DNA of 64,000 nucleotides from Methanobacteriota archaeon (GCA_016841955.1 JAENYE010000001.1:869803-933802), one strand, 5' to 3'. Numbered from the stretch's first letter, positions 44,571-52,188 are shown. The notes: generated by a model not told the origin, from the letters alone. A program made the numbers and translations.

Positions 44571-45375
44571 CGCCCGCAAAGACTGTGTCGGCGGGGCCTT
44601 CCATGGTGACGGTCTCCCCGAACCGGATCACGAGCGGACCGCCTTTCGTCTCCACCCGCACCGTCTCCCCGGCATAGCCGAGGTGGTGGGCGACCGCAGC
44701 CGATGCGGTGGCGCCGGTGCCGCAGCTGAAGGTTTCGTCCTCGACGCCGCGCTCGAACGTCCGGATCCTGAGCGTGCCGTCGCCGGCATCCTCGACGAAG
44801 TTGACGTTCGCACCCTCCGGGAAGGTGCGGTGGTTCCGTATCGCGGGACCGGCGGTGGCGATATCGACGGCGCCTATTTCTTTCACGAAGACAACGGCGT
44901 GCGGAACGCCGGTGTTTGCGGCATACACGGTGAACCCGCGGATCTCCTCTTTGTATTCACCGTCCCCGGTAGCCGGGACGGCGCTACGCTCGAACTTCGG
45001 CGTCGGCATGGTGATCGTCGCGGTGAACTCGTCGTCGGCATACCCCATCGTCACCGGGACGACCCCCGCCCCGGTCTCGACCGAGCAGGACTCCTTCACG
45101 TAGCCGGCGTCGTAGGCGTACTTCGCGAGGCACCGGATGCCGTTGCCGCACATCGCGGCCTCGCTCTCGTCGGGCTGGAAGAGCCGCATCCGGATATCGG
45201 CAGCGTTCGATGCCTGGAGGAAGAGGATGCCGTCGGCGCCGATACCGAACCTGCGGTCGCAGTAGAGCGCTGCAAACGCTCCCTTCATATCCTCGGGAAT
45301 AACTTCCCGGTCGCGCTCGTCGATCAGGATGAAGTCATTGCCGTTTCCCTGTAGTTTTGTAAACGCGATCTCCAT
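44557..45375 (-). CDS. dapF: Diaminopimelate epimerase
   Basis: 272 residues. The two active Cys are in MCGNGIRCLAKY (about 76) and FSCGTGATASA (about 218); GNGNDFILID is the N-terminal signature. It converts LL- to meso-diaminopimelate for lysine synthesis. The 3' end overlaps the end of radB on the other strand. Its promoter region is very C-rich on the coding strand. Confidence 0.95.
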   Translation of the reverse strand: MEIAFTKLQGNGNDFILIDERDREVIPEDMKGAFAALYCDRRFGIGADGILFLQASNAADIRMRLFQPDESEAAMCGNGIRCLAKYAYDAGYVKESCSVETGAGVVPVTMGYADDEFTATITMPTPKFERSAVPATGDGEYKEEIRGFTVYAANTGVPHAVVFVKEIGAVDIATAGPAIRNHRTFPEGANVNFVEDAGDGTLRIRTFERGVEDETFSCGTGATASAAVAHHLGYAGETVRVETKGGPLVIRFGETVTMEGPADTVFAGVIQF

Positions 45376-45400
45376 GGTCTAGCCTCTCTATTGTAGGTTG

Positions 45401-45437
45401 GGGGCGGCGGGTGATAAACCGTGGGGGTGGGGGGAGG
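45401..45437 (+). other. G-rich tract upstream of dapF
   Basis: GGGGGCGGCGGG, an 11-base spacer, then GGGGGTGGGGGGAGG gives at least four G tracts on the strand opposite dapF, with one long loop. It could form a G-quadruplex near the dapF promoter. The remaining part of 45438-45568 shows no gene. Confidence 0.4.
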
Positions 45438-45568
45438 TTTTTGGTGTGGTTGGGGGCGACGTGCAGACCACTCTCTCCGGGAGTTCGGACAGCACCGGTG
45501 GGCAGAAACCTGTCCGGACGACGCAGGGTACTTATGGCACCCACCGGAAACAAAAGATTCGTTCCGTC

Positions 45569-45781
45569 CTATTCTGCCGTGCGCCTGCTCAGGTACAACG
45601 AAACAGCGGACAGCAGAATCAACCCGGGCACCAGGTAATGAATTACCTCTTGCGCGGGACATTCCACAGACCAATAGTAGCAATAGAGGTCGAAGGCAAA
45701 CAGGGGGACGGCGATGATCAGGCCGATCTTCCAGATCCATAATAAGTATTGTTTCAGCATAGGCTTTTCACTCTGCAGCAA
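45569..45781 (-). CDS. Small two-helix membrane protein
   Basis: 70 residues with two transmembrane helices, about 12-32 (WIWKIGLIIAVPLFAFDLYCYYW) and 46-63 (YLVPGLILLSAVSLYLS), and a basic end SRRTAE. It overlaps the lipoprotein gene by 14 bp, so it is the third gene of the operon. The end SAVSLYLSRR is shared, at DNA level too, with the pseudogene at 47776-48152, the third gene of the paralogous operon. Function unknown. Confidence 0.65.
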   Translation of the reverse strand: MLQSEKPMLKQYLLWIWKIGLIIAVPLFAFDLYCYYWSVECPAQEVIHYLVPGLILLSAVSLYLSRRTAE

Positions 45782-46142
45782 TCGAAGAATTCGCTGGAGG
45801 GAACGACCGCCAGATTTTGTAAACGTTCCCGTCGTAGGTCACAACAACCTGTAAACTTTCGAGCGGTTCGTGCGTGGTGCTATTGAAGCGATCGATGTAG
45901 ACCATATGGAACTCTTTAAGCCTTCCTTCACGTACGTCAGAGACGGTGAGCTTTTCGACGGTGATCCGGAACGAATCATTCTCAATTGTTTTAGCAACTT
46001 CCGGATAGGAAAGGGCAACGATGACTGCATCTGCTTGAGAGATGGGCTCTGTAAGTGAGATATTGATATATTTCGATTGATTCACCGGTTGCTCCTCGAT
46101 GCACCCCGTACAACAAAAAAGGAGGACTGAGAGGATTAGCAT
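45768..46142 (-). CDS. Small lipoprotein of the first surface operon
   Basis: 124 residues from ATG 46142, with GGAGGGG just before; the frame to 46355 is the antisense-like part of the upstream gene's coding strand in another frame. MLILSVLLFCCTGCIEEQ is a lipoprotein signal with a Cys at the lipobox. The mature part (YINISLTEPISQADAVIVALS and TYDGNVYKIWRSFPP) is a small alpha/beta, PepSY-like domain by appearance only. It lies 22 bp after the secreted-protein gene. Confidence 0.75.
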   Translation of the reverse strand: MLILSVLLFCCTGCIEEQPVNQSKYINISLTEPISQADAVIVALSYPEVAKTIENDSFRITVEKLTVSDVREGRLKEFHMVYIDRFNSTTHEPLESLQVVVTYDGNVYKIWRSFPPANSSIAAE

Positions 46143-46164
46143 TACCCCTCCAATTCTTCTTTGT

Positions 46165-47169
46165 TCACGCGATCCACGTATCGATTCTGTACGCATTCGA
46201 CCACCATGGTCTGTAGAAGTCGCCATAAACCCCTTCCTGCGTATCTGCGTTGAGATATGTTGGGTGTGCCAATTGTGCGTCCAACTGCTCGTTCCACCAT
46301 ACACCATATCCATCGTAATAGACGTAGGAGTCCCACACATAGGAGGTTGATACATCGGAGAATGATCCGGGATCGTTTCTGACGTATTCGTGCACCTCGT
46401 TCAGATCGCCTTCCGCAAACGGAACGTGGCCAACCCGGACGACCTGTCCTTCCCATAAGATCATGTAGGGGTAGCCCTCCGGGTACTGCACGTCACTTAC
46501 GTAGATCTCGAAATTGTAATCCCTGTCACCGTTGGTAAGGTTGGCGTGCACACGCATCTGTTGTACCACATCGTTGTTATCATAGGTGAAAACATGGTAG
46601 CGAGCCGGATTCGGATCATCGCAGAAAGTCTCTATACCAATCTCGATCCAGTTATCGGTCGTACCGATCTTTTTTCCAAGATGGGTCGTAAGAAACTGGC
46701 GCCTGGTTCCATCCGAGGAGCATTCCATCGGTCCGGGATGTACCCATCCATTAACACCCTGAAAAACTGTGTCAAACAGCCAGATACCTGAAGAACACAT
46801 CTTTACTGCCGAAACGCTATCCTCTGTCAGAGGATCTATCTCGCCGTGCATCGAATAGTTCACCTCATCCCTTGCCTGTTGCAAAAGGGGTGATACCCGT
46901 TTGTCATCCGCCTCTGTCCATCCGTCAAGGTATGAAACTTGCGGCAGGCTACGGATTGCCTCGGCAATCTCTTCTTCGGAGCATCCCTTACTTCGAAGTT
47001 CGCTGATAAATGAGGGAGACCGTTTCTGAAGCGTCTCAGTATCCACGATGTCCAGCTTCTCAATATCGGGTGTCTTGGCATCCATAGCCACCACCGGCAC
47101 CATCATCACACTCACCAGCAGCAGTGCCAGGAGCACGGAGAATGCCCGCATGCCAATTTTTCCATTCAT
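46165..47169 (-). CDS. Secreted protein of the first surface operon
   Basis: 334 residues from ATG 47169, with GGAGG seven bases upstream. MNGKIGMRAFSVLLALLLVSV is a signal peptide cut near VVA-MDAK. The mature protein is helical first (TETLQKRSPSFISELRSKGCSEEEIAEAI), then a strand-rich, Trp/Tyr-rich domain (DNWIEIGIETFCDDPNPARYHVF; SFSDVSTSYVWDSYVYYDG). No family recognised. The signal peptide and leader are almost the same as for the gene at 48918-50102, but the mature parts are not. The longer frame to 47268 reads through the structured leader and is rejected. Confidence 0.78.
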   Translation of the reverse strand: MNGKIGMRAFSVLLALLLVSVMMVPVVAMDAKTPDIEKLDIVDTETLQKRSPSFISELRSKGCSEEEIAEAIRSLPQVSYLDGWTEADDKRVSPLLQQARDEVNYSMHGEIDPLTEDSVSAVKMCSSGIWLFDTVFQGVNGWVHPGPMECSSDGTRRQFLTTHLGKKIGTTDNWIEIGIETFCDDPNPARYHVFTYDNNDVVQQMRVHANLTNGDRDYNFEIYVSDVQYPEGYPYMILWEGQVVRVGHVPFAEGDLNEVHEYVRNDPGSFSDVSTSYVWDSYVYYDGYGVWWNEQLDAQLAHPTYLNADTQEGVYGDFYRPWWSNAYRIDTWIA

Positions 47170-47332
47170 TTGCTTTCCTCCGATAGTGTCCCGGAGGCCG
47201 GAGAGGCATACCTTCAAGTACGGGAAGAGCACACATTCCCATTGCCTCCGGGCGCGCGGGACGTTCACCCATCCAATTCGCTACTGGCCGGGTGAACCTC
47301 CGCACTGTTGCAGGCGCCGTCTGCGGCACCCA
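47170..47332 (-). ncRNA. Structured 5' leader, riboswitch-like candidate, copy 1
   Basis: Leader between the predicted transcription start (about 47332) and the ATG at 47169. In mRNA order: hairpin GGTGCCG-CAGA-CGGCGCC; hairpin GTTCACCC/GGGTGAAC (47297-47290 with 47270-47263); stem CCCGGAGGC/GCCTCCGGG (47252-47244 with 47198-47190) enclosing GGGAA/TTCCC. The CCTCCG of that last stem can instead pair with CGGAGG at the ribosome site (47182-47177). So one pairing frees the ribosome site and the other hides it. All stems recur in the second copy while loops differ. Confidence 0.6.
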
Positions 47333-47354
47333 CGGCTGAGAACTCAACGTTCTT

Positions 47355-47390
47355 CTATATCTCTTTTCCGTCACGATCAGCTACATGTCG
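47355..47390 (-). promoter_or_regulatory. Promoter of the first surface operon with upstream 13-bp element
   Basis: On the minus strand: CGACATGTAGCTG (47390-47378), 17 bases, then ATATAG (47360-47355) preceded by GGAAAAGAG. The 13-bp element and the 17-base spacing are the same before the operons at 50102 and 51766. The TATA predicts a start near 47332. Nothing else was found in 47391-47743 except further leader-block similarity up to about 47467. Confidence 0.65.
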
Positions 47391-47743
47391 AGGCGTTTCG
47401 ATCTATTTTACTCCCGGAAGCATGCCGTAGCCGACCGGGGCCCGCGTTGTGCCGGCCGATAAGGGAACCCACACGGTGGGGGAGATCCGGCGCTAGAAGG
47501 TCTTGCCTGCCGGTGTGGAAAGACCCCTGACGCCCTCATCACAGCAGTAGCGCACGATCCAGATGGAGCCGTGCGCTGAGCGCCGTGTCTCCTGATCGAA
47601 ATTTGGTTTCAACTGTAAACGGTCCCGGTGGCATGCATCTATGCGTCGGGTTCGCGAGATCGATTCAGAGACTACTGCTGCGTCCACATGAGCCATACGG
47701 TGCCGCCCGATATGCCGCATGCTCGGTACGACATGGAGACGTT

Positions 47744-47765
47744 CTGCTGGTTCCATCACCAGCAG
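47744..47765 (-). terminator. Hairpin after the pseudogene
   Basis: CTGCTGGT-TCCATC-ACCAGCAG has an 8-bp perfect stem and six-base loop. It lies 11 bp beyond the stop of the minus-strand pseudogene and probably ends that operon's transcript. Confidence 0.45.
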
Positions 47766-47775
47766 GGGGATTGTT

Positions 47776-48152
47776 CTATCTGTCCATGCGCCTGCTCAGG
47801 TACAACGAAACGGCGGATGGCCATGATGAGCGGGTAGAGCAATTCACCTGCCCCTAAATTGGGCACGTAGGTCCCAATTTCCCCTCCGACCGCATCAGTC
47901 CCGACAAACCTCCTGACCCGGTAGTGCCGGTCTTCGTACTCGAAGTACTTCTGCCTGCCGGCCTCGCTGTCGATGACGTAGATATCGATTGTCCCCTGGC
48001 TGATCTTTCCCCTCTTCGAGGCTGACGATGATACCCTCCCAGGCCGTCTCCTCGGTGACTTCGTAGAGCAGAAGTTTGTCGGGCGGGATGGTCGCGGCGA
48101 TGTAGGAGGCGACAGCGACGGAGCAGCCGAGCAGGGTGCCGACGACGACCAA
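47776..48152 (-). pseudogene. Frameshifted membrane protein, third gene of the second surface operon
   Basis: Three frames have to be joined to give one sensible protein: TAVLVVVGTLLGCSVAVAS with KLLLYEVTEETAWEGIIVSLEEGK; then, after a shift near 47990, GTIDIYVIDSEAGRQKYFEYE and GTYVPNLGAGELLYPLIMA; then, after a shift near 47811, SAVSLYLSRR and stop. An N-terminal helix, a soluble strand-rich domain and a C-terminal helix are visible. The end matches the intact small membrane protein at 45569-45781. Either a decayed gene or two sequencing errors. There is no ATG in frame with the first segment. Confidence 0.65.
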
Positions 48153-48288
48153 AACTGCGGTGAGGTATCGCCTTAATTGGCCTACAGTTCTGGTGCAATG
48201 GAGTCATTGTTCCTCTTTCAAGAACGATTGCAGTTACGTCCATCCGCTCTCCTCAAAGGTGTTCGCCTGGTTCCGGCACAGCCCGCTA

Positions 48289-48903
48289 TCACACTATGAG
48301 GTCGGAGAGGTTCTCTGCCGGAGCGGTATCCGTCACCGTCCCGGTAGAGTTGCCATATGACTCGTTCAGGTACAGGAGCGACGTCCCGTTGTAGGTCATG
48401 ATCGGGACGTCTCCTAGGTAGACAGTATCGATCCCGGTCGAGAGATTGCGTGTCTTATAGTATGTCGGGGAGGGCTTGTTCGGGTCCGGGGTGTTCGGCA
48501 CGAGCGCAGAGCCGCCGAGCACTGTTCCGGTGGCCTCGTCGACAGTGACGGCAAACCGGATATCCCCGTAGCGGATGACGAAGCTTGGGTTCTGATTGCA
48601 GTACGGGTCGCTTCGCGGGCACGAGTGGAAGAGCACGGCAATCGATTCGGGTTTGCCGCCGTGCTGGATGAGAGCCTGGGCCCGCTCGTCGCCGAGCGCA
48701 ATCCCGGCGATGTACGAGCCGTTTGTTCGAATCAACTCTGGAGTGGCTACCGGGATCTCCGATATGTTGATGCTTGAACACCGATCTCCCGATGTCTCCT
48801 GTATGTCGCCGGGAGGGCCTGCAACATCGACCGCCCCATTGGTGCAGCAACCCACGATACATGCCGAAAGAAACAACAAAAAAATGATGAGTGGAGTTTT
48901 CAT
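48289..48903 (-). CDS. Lipoprotein of the second surface operon
   Basis: 204 residues from ATG 48903 (GGAGG ten bases before). MKTPLIIFLLFLSACIVGCC is a lipoprotein signal. The mature part carries DDERAQALIQHGGKPESIAVLF-like helix (here GDERAQALIQHG), a CPRSDPYC pair, and strands IRYGDIRFAVTVDEATGTVLGG that look like a PepSY-type repeat. Starts 14 bp after the secreted-protein gene and occupies the same place as the lipoprotein in the first operon. N-glycosylation sequons (NIS, NGS, NLS, NGT, NES, NST) are frequent, fitting an extracellular protein. Confidence 0.78.
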   Translation of the reverse strand: MKTPLIIFLLFLSACIVGCCTNGAVDVAGPPGDIQETSGDRCSSINISEIPVATPELIRTNGSYIAGIALGDERAQALIQHGGKPESIAVLFHSCPRSDPYCNQNPSFVIRYGDIRFAVTVDEATGTVLGGSALVPNTPDPNKPSPTYYKTRNLSTGIDTVYLGDVPIMTYNGTSLLYLNESYGNSTGTVTDTAPAENLSDLIV

Positions 48904-48917
48904 CAGTTGCAAGCCTC

Positions 48918-50102
48918 CTAATTATTAGTATGCAACTTGATACTGGTAGGATCGGATATCTCCTGTACCCAGAGCCCAGTTATAGCTGAAGGTTTGCTAG
49001 AATCAATATGTCCTTCGAAGTTCACTCCGCTCACCGGGAAACCATTGTTCTTAAACTCCATATTGTAGAACTCGATATCTCCTGGCATATCGTTGTTATC
49101 TTCAACAGCTTTTGCCTCTAAGACAACAGAGACTTCAAGGTTGTCGTGCCGCGGGATAAGTGATGACCATAGTGTACTGTATTCACCGGTAGTAACATCT
49201 GAAAACTGTACATACCACTGATTGTACGTGTCACTCCATAATATACGGCCCTTGATCTTATCTCCGGAGTTCACGCTGATGCGTGGTCCAACGATAGAGT
49301 CGGTATCTGGATCATATGGGTTCGTCGCATAGCACCATGCCTCACCATACCAGTTCCACCCGTTTTCATAGGGATAAAATGCCAACACCGGCTGAAGAAG
49401 GCCATATTGCTCCTCTGGAGGCTCAACTCCTGTAAATATGAACACTGCTTTGCCGTAATCCATAGCAGGGGGGGCTGAGGGGACATGCCAGTAGGCATCA
49501 AATTGAGTTAAACCTCCGGGAATAACGTCATCAGCATACTCTAACCAACCAAAGTACATTGAGCCAATCTGATCGGGTACTGCCATCGTCTCATATTCTT
49601 TTGTAACTCTATCGTTGATCACGACTAGGAGTACGTCTCCCTTTTCGTCTGTGACATAGATAGTGTTTTCTTTGCTATAGATATGAGAATTTTCGGGTAC
49701 ACGATGGACGAATGTTGCAGCTTTCTCTACTCCTGCAGGAGTGGAGATATACTCCGATCTGTTGTCCATTGCCACGATGATCTGTTCCCCCGAAGCACTG
49801 AACACGCGAGTGACACCTTCTGCCGAATGGTGGACTATCGAACCCTGGGGGATAGCGTAGGCGCCATCAAATTCCACTGGACTCAATTCTGCATTCACGA
49901 TAGTCTCCTCCTGTGTACTGTTAATCTGTAATCGCGGCAGCCTGAAGCTGGCAACATCAAAAACAACGGCACCTGGATCATCCGTGGACGATGGGTCCGC
50001 ATCAAATTCAATATCTGCACTCACCGCTGGCACCATTACCACACTCACCAGCAGCAGTGCTAGGAGCACGGAAAGCGCCCGCAGTCCAATTTTTCCATCC
50101 AT
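48918..50102 (-). CDS. Secreted protein of the second surface operon
   Basis: 394 residues from ATG 50102 with GGAGG eight bases upstream. Signal peptide MDGKIGLRALSVLLALLLVSV, cut near VSA-DIEF. The mature part is strand-rich; the region FTGVEPPEEQYGLLQPVLAFY, YGEAWCYATNPYD and VNSGDKIKGRILWSD recalls the jelly-roll of peptidase G1-like or lectin-type folds, low confidence. Base composition is more AT-rich than neighbours. Same leader and signal peptide as the gene at 46165-47169, different mature domain. Confidence 0.8.
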   Translation of the reverse strand: MDGKIGLRALSVLLALLLVSVVMVPAVSADIEFDADPSSTDDPGAVVFDVASFRLPRLQINSTQEETIVNAELSPVEFDGAYAIPQGSIVHHSAEGVTRVFSASGEQIIVAMDNRSEYISTPAGVEKAATFVHRVPENSHIYSKENTIYVTDEKGDVLLVVINDRVTKEYETMAVPDQIGSMYFGWLEYADDVIPGGLTQFDAYWHVPSAPPAMDYGKAVFIFTGVEPPEEQYGLLQPVLAFYPYENGWNWYGEAWCYATNPYDPDTDSIVGPRISVNSGDKIKGRILWSDTYNQWYVQFSDVTTGEYSTLWSSLIPRHDNLEVSVVLEAKAVEDNNDMPGDIEFYNMEFKNNGFPVSGVNFEGHIDSSKPSAITGLWVQEISDPTSIKLHTNN

Positions 50103-50268
50103 TGTCGTTTCCTCCGGTTTCTTTCCCCGGAGGCCGGAGAGGCATACCTTCAAGTACGGGAAGAGCATACGTTCCCTTTGCCTCCGGGCGCGCGGGACGT
50201 TCACCCATCCGATTCGCTACTGGCCGGGTGAACCTCCGCATTGTTGCAGGCGCCGCCTGCGGCACCCA
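50103..50268 (-). ncRNA. Structured 5' leader, riboswitch-like candidate, copy 2
   Basis: Same layout as copy 1. Stems GGTGCCG/CGGCGCC and GTTCACCC/GGGTGAAC are unchanged. CCCGGAGGC/GCCTCCGGG (50188-50180 with 50134-50126) and GGGAA/TTCCC are kept although the loop bases between them changed (CGTATGCTC against TGTGTGCTC). CCTCCGG can pair with CCGGAGG at the ribosome site (50117-50111), 7 bp. The spacer between the two competing helices differs in sequence (GAAAGAAA against ACACTAT). Confidence 0.6.
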
Positions 50269-50290
50269 CGGCTGAGAACTCAACGTTCCT

Positions 50291-50326
50291 CTATATCTCT
50301 TTTCCGGCCCAATCAGCTACACGTCG
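50291..50326 (-). promoter_or_regulatory. Promoter of the second surface operon with upstream 13-bp element
   Basis: CGACGTGTAGCTG (50326-50314), 17 bases, ATATAG (50296-50291), with GGAAAAGAG before the TATA. Identical to copy 1 but for one base in the element. Similarity between the two promoter regions continues upstream to about 50402. The rest of the gap to 50466 shows no gene. Confidence 0.65.
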
Positions 50327-50466
50327 AGGCGTTTCGATACATTTCGCCTTTCAAAACATGCCGTAACTGCCTGGGCCCACGTTGCATCGGCCAATAAGAG
50401 AACAAGCATAACCCGGGAACCGGGGAGGCGCCCAACGGCGGAGGGCAGGCCTCCTGTCGTCGGGAC

Positions 50467-51282
50467 CTAACCCGACGTAACCTCGTGACCCCTTGTGGTG
50501 GGATACCCCTCCGCGCCGGAATGTTTGGGGAAAGAAACGCCTCCCTTATGCTCGTTGAGAAACTCCCGGGCACCTTCGGAGAGCCTGTAGCGGACGAACC
50601 GCCCGTCCCTCTCTGCGGTGACGATCCCTTCGGCCTCCAAATCCTGCATGTGGTGGGAGACGGTCGGACCGGTGAGCCCGAGCCGTTTCGCAAGATCGTT
50701 CCGGGTCGTGTCCGGAGACTCGAGGAGATGCCTGAGTATCGTCCGGGAGGGTTCTTCCCGCAGGCTGATAAGAAGGCGCTGTTCGAGGTCGGTATGTCTC
50801 TGGTTTCGGGCGAAGTGGCCTGTGCGGTTCCGGTATGCCACCGCGGCCACCTTCCCCTCCCGGATGAGCATGTTGAGGTGGTACCGGAGCTGCCCCCGCG
50901 ATGCGCCCGTCATCTCGCCGAGTTCCCCGGCACCGGCACCCGGATGGGCGATGATCTCCCGGTAGAGGTCGAGCCGGAAGTCGTCGTCGAGGATGGTGCG
51001 CCTTGTCACCCGCCGGAAACCGAACGGCAGGAGAGCGCTGAGAATGTAGAGGAGTTCACCGGGGAAGAAGCATGCAGGGAGGACCATGAGCACGAAGTGG
51101 AGGAGCATCACCCGGGGCAGCAGGTTCCGGAAGGTGATCTCTTCGAAATCATGCATCTCGCCGGAGTATTCCTCCGACGCCGGTTCGACCACGTAACCGG
51201 CGGTTGCCGTGCCCGGGAGTGCAATGCCTGCGAGGGTCACGGCAACGAGGAGAATGGAAAAGATCCGGCTCCACCGCACCAT
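50467..51282 (-). CDS. Membrane-anchored double winged-helix regulator
   Basis: 271 residues. Signal-like N-terminus ILLVAVTLAGIALPGTATA, an outside loop of about 30 residues, then two transmembrane helices around 55-90 (LLHFVLMVLPACFFPGELLYILSALLPFGF). Cytoplasmic part: a winged helix (GAGELGEMTGASRGQLRYHLNMLIREG, about 113-150) and a second (TRNDLAKRLGLTGPTVSHHMQDLEAEGIV, about 190-230, wing GRFVRYRLSE) of the MarR/ArsR type. It follows a secreted-protein gene by 40 bp and probably shares its promoter, which carries the 13-bp element. It is the obvious candidate to sense the cell surface and control that element (inference). Confidence 0.85.
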   Translation of the reverse strand: MVRWSRIFSILLVAVTLAGIALPGTATAGYVVEPASEEYSGEMHDFEEITFRNLLPRVMLLHFVLMVLPACFFPGELLYILSALLPFGFRRVTRRTILDDDFRLDLYREIIAHPGAGAGELGEMTGASRGQLRYHLNMLIREGKVAAVAYRNRTGHFARNQRHTDLEQRLLISLREEPSRTILRHLLESPDTTRNDLAKRLGLTGPTVSHHMQDLEAEGIVTAERDGRFVRYRLSEGAREFLNEHKGGVSFPKHSGAEGYPTTRGHEVTSG

Positions 51283-51322
51283 GCTGGATGGTCGCCGGAA
51301 GAAGTGTTCAACGTTTCGATAT

Positions 51323-51766
51323 TCACTGCCAGGTGAACGTATAACTCTGGGTCCCGGTCACATCGGCGCCGTAGACCTCGAACTGCCACGTCCCGGGGTG
51401 CAGACCGACAGAGTCCTTGATGCGCAGGCGTATCCTTCCGTTCACGCCGTCGTATGCATCATAATACGGCCCGAGCACGGCGTCCGGCGCGTACACCATC
51501 AGCCGAAGCGAGTCGGACGGGTCGCCCCAGTTCAGGTCGACGATGAGCTCCGTTTTGCCTGCGGGAACGTAGAGGGAGTACCAGTCTGATTCGCCCTGCG
51601 TGATGCTGCCGGCGCTCAGAGGCATAAACAGCGGGCTGTCTTTGAGCACCGTGTCCCCGGCCGGGGTTACGATGTAGTTATGAGTTCCTGTCCCCTGCGC
51701 CGCCACGGTCGGGACCAGCAGCGCCGCGGCGATCATGATAACCGTTGCGATTCTGTAGAGTTTCAT
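51323..51766 (-). CDS. Small secreted PPC-like domain protein
   Basis: 147 residues. Signal peptide MKLYRIATVIMIAAALLVPTVAA-QGTG. The mature part is a beta-sandwich of the bacterial pre-peptidase C-terminal (PPC) kind: GSITQGESDWYSLYVPAGKTELIVDLNWGDPSDSLRLMVYAPDA, here quoted only to show the pattern in parts (SDWYSLYVPAGKTEL; DPSDSLRLMVYAP), ending GTWQFEVYGADVTGTQSYTFTW. Probably an extracellular stabilising or binding domain. First gene of the operon with the membrane-bound regulator. Confidence 0.82.
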   Translation of the reverse strand: MKLYRIATVIMIAAALLVPTVAAQGTGTHNYIVTPAGDTVLKDSPLFMPLSAGSITQGESDWYSLYVPAGKTELIVDLNWGDPSDSLRLMVYAPDAVLGPYYDAYDGVNGRIRLRIKDSVGLHPGTWQFEVYGADVTGTQSYTFTWQ

Positions 51767-51795
51767 AGGGCATCTTAGAGGGCTTTCAAAAACAA

Positions 51796-51831
51796 CTATA
51801 TGCCTTTTACGGCCACCGCAGCTACATGTCG
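51796..51831 (-). promoter_or_regulatory. Promoter of the third surface operon with the same 13-bp element
   Basis: CGACATGTAGCTG (51831-51819), 17 bases including TAAAAGGC, ATATAG (51801-51796), then about 30 bp to the ATG at 51766. Element and spacing equal those of the two other operons, although the DNA around is otherwise unrelated. Here the mRNA is nearly leaderless and has no structured leader. Confidence 0.65.
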
Positions 51832-51858
51832 CGCGATACGTAGCTGCAGTGGCCGTAA
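51807..51858. repeat. 18-bp arm inverted repeat between divergent TATA-like sequences
   Basis: TTACGGCCAC-c-GCAGCTAC and GTAGCTGC-a-GTGGCCGTAA are inverse arms with a single mismatch and a 14-base centre. The 13-bp promoter element overlaps the left arm. ACTATAT occurs outside both arms, so a rightward promoter is also possible. No clear gene follows to the right until 52238, apart from a weak frame at 52057. Confidence 0.6.
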
Positions 51859-52056
51859 ACTATATCAAACCCCGTTCCCTGACAAAACAGCGTGGATGCC
51901 CGAACGGTATCCTACGTGGGCCGAGAAGTTCGATTGGCGTCGTGTCCCGGCTCCCACAGCGTGCCCGGAGGGCAATAGGGCTGTTGGCTGCTATCGGGGA
52001 TGGCCGTTGCGGTTCCGTGGCCACCCCGGGATGGGTGTGAATGGACGTCTGGAACC

Positions 52057-52188
52057 ATGAAACTGAAATACCTCTCTGAAAGTAGCACTTCCATCGTGGC
52101 GCTGTCGATCGGTGGCGTTGTCTCCGTGCCGGCGGGATGGAACACGTTCACACTGAGCTGCCCGGAATGCGAACGGCGGCCCGGGTGA
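52057..52188 (+). CDS. Possible short protein, 43 aa
   Basis: A frame MKLKYLSESSTSIVALSIGG ending PECERRPG, with GGACGTCTGGAACC before the ATG (weak site). One hydrophobic stretch and two Cys near the end. It might be a real small membrane peptide or a decayed gene start. Nothing else was found in 51859-52237. Confidence 0.25.
   Translation: MKLKYLSESSTSIVALSIGGVVSVPAGWNTFTLSCPECERRPG

Noticed and set aside
47170..47268. In-frame N-terminal extension of the secreted protein through the leader
   Set aside because: It would place a basic stretch before a perfect signal peptide; base changes between the two copies alter amino acids but keep stems; GGAGG is placed for the internal ATG.
47493..47759. 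88-residue minus-strand frame
   Set aside because: No ribosome site or motif; it lies between a terminator-like hairpin and the leader block.
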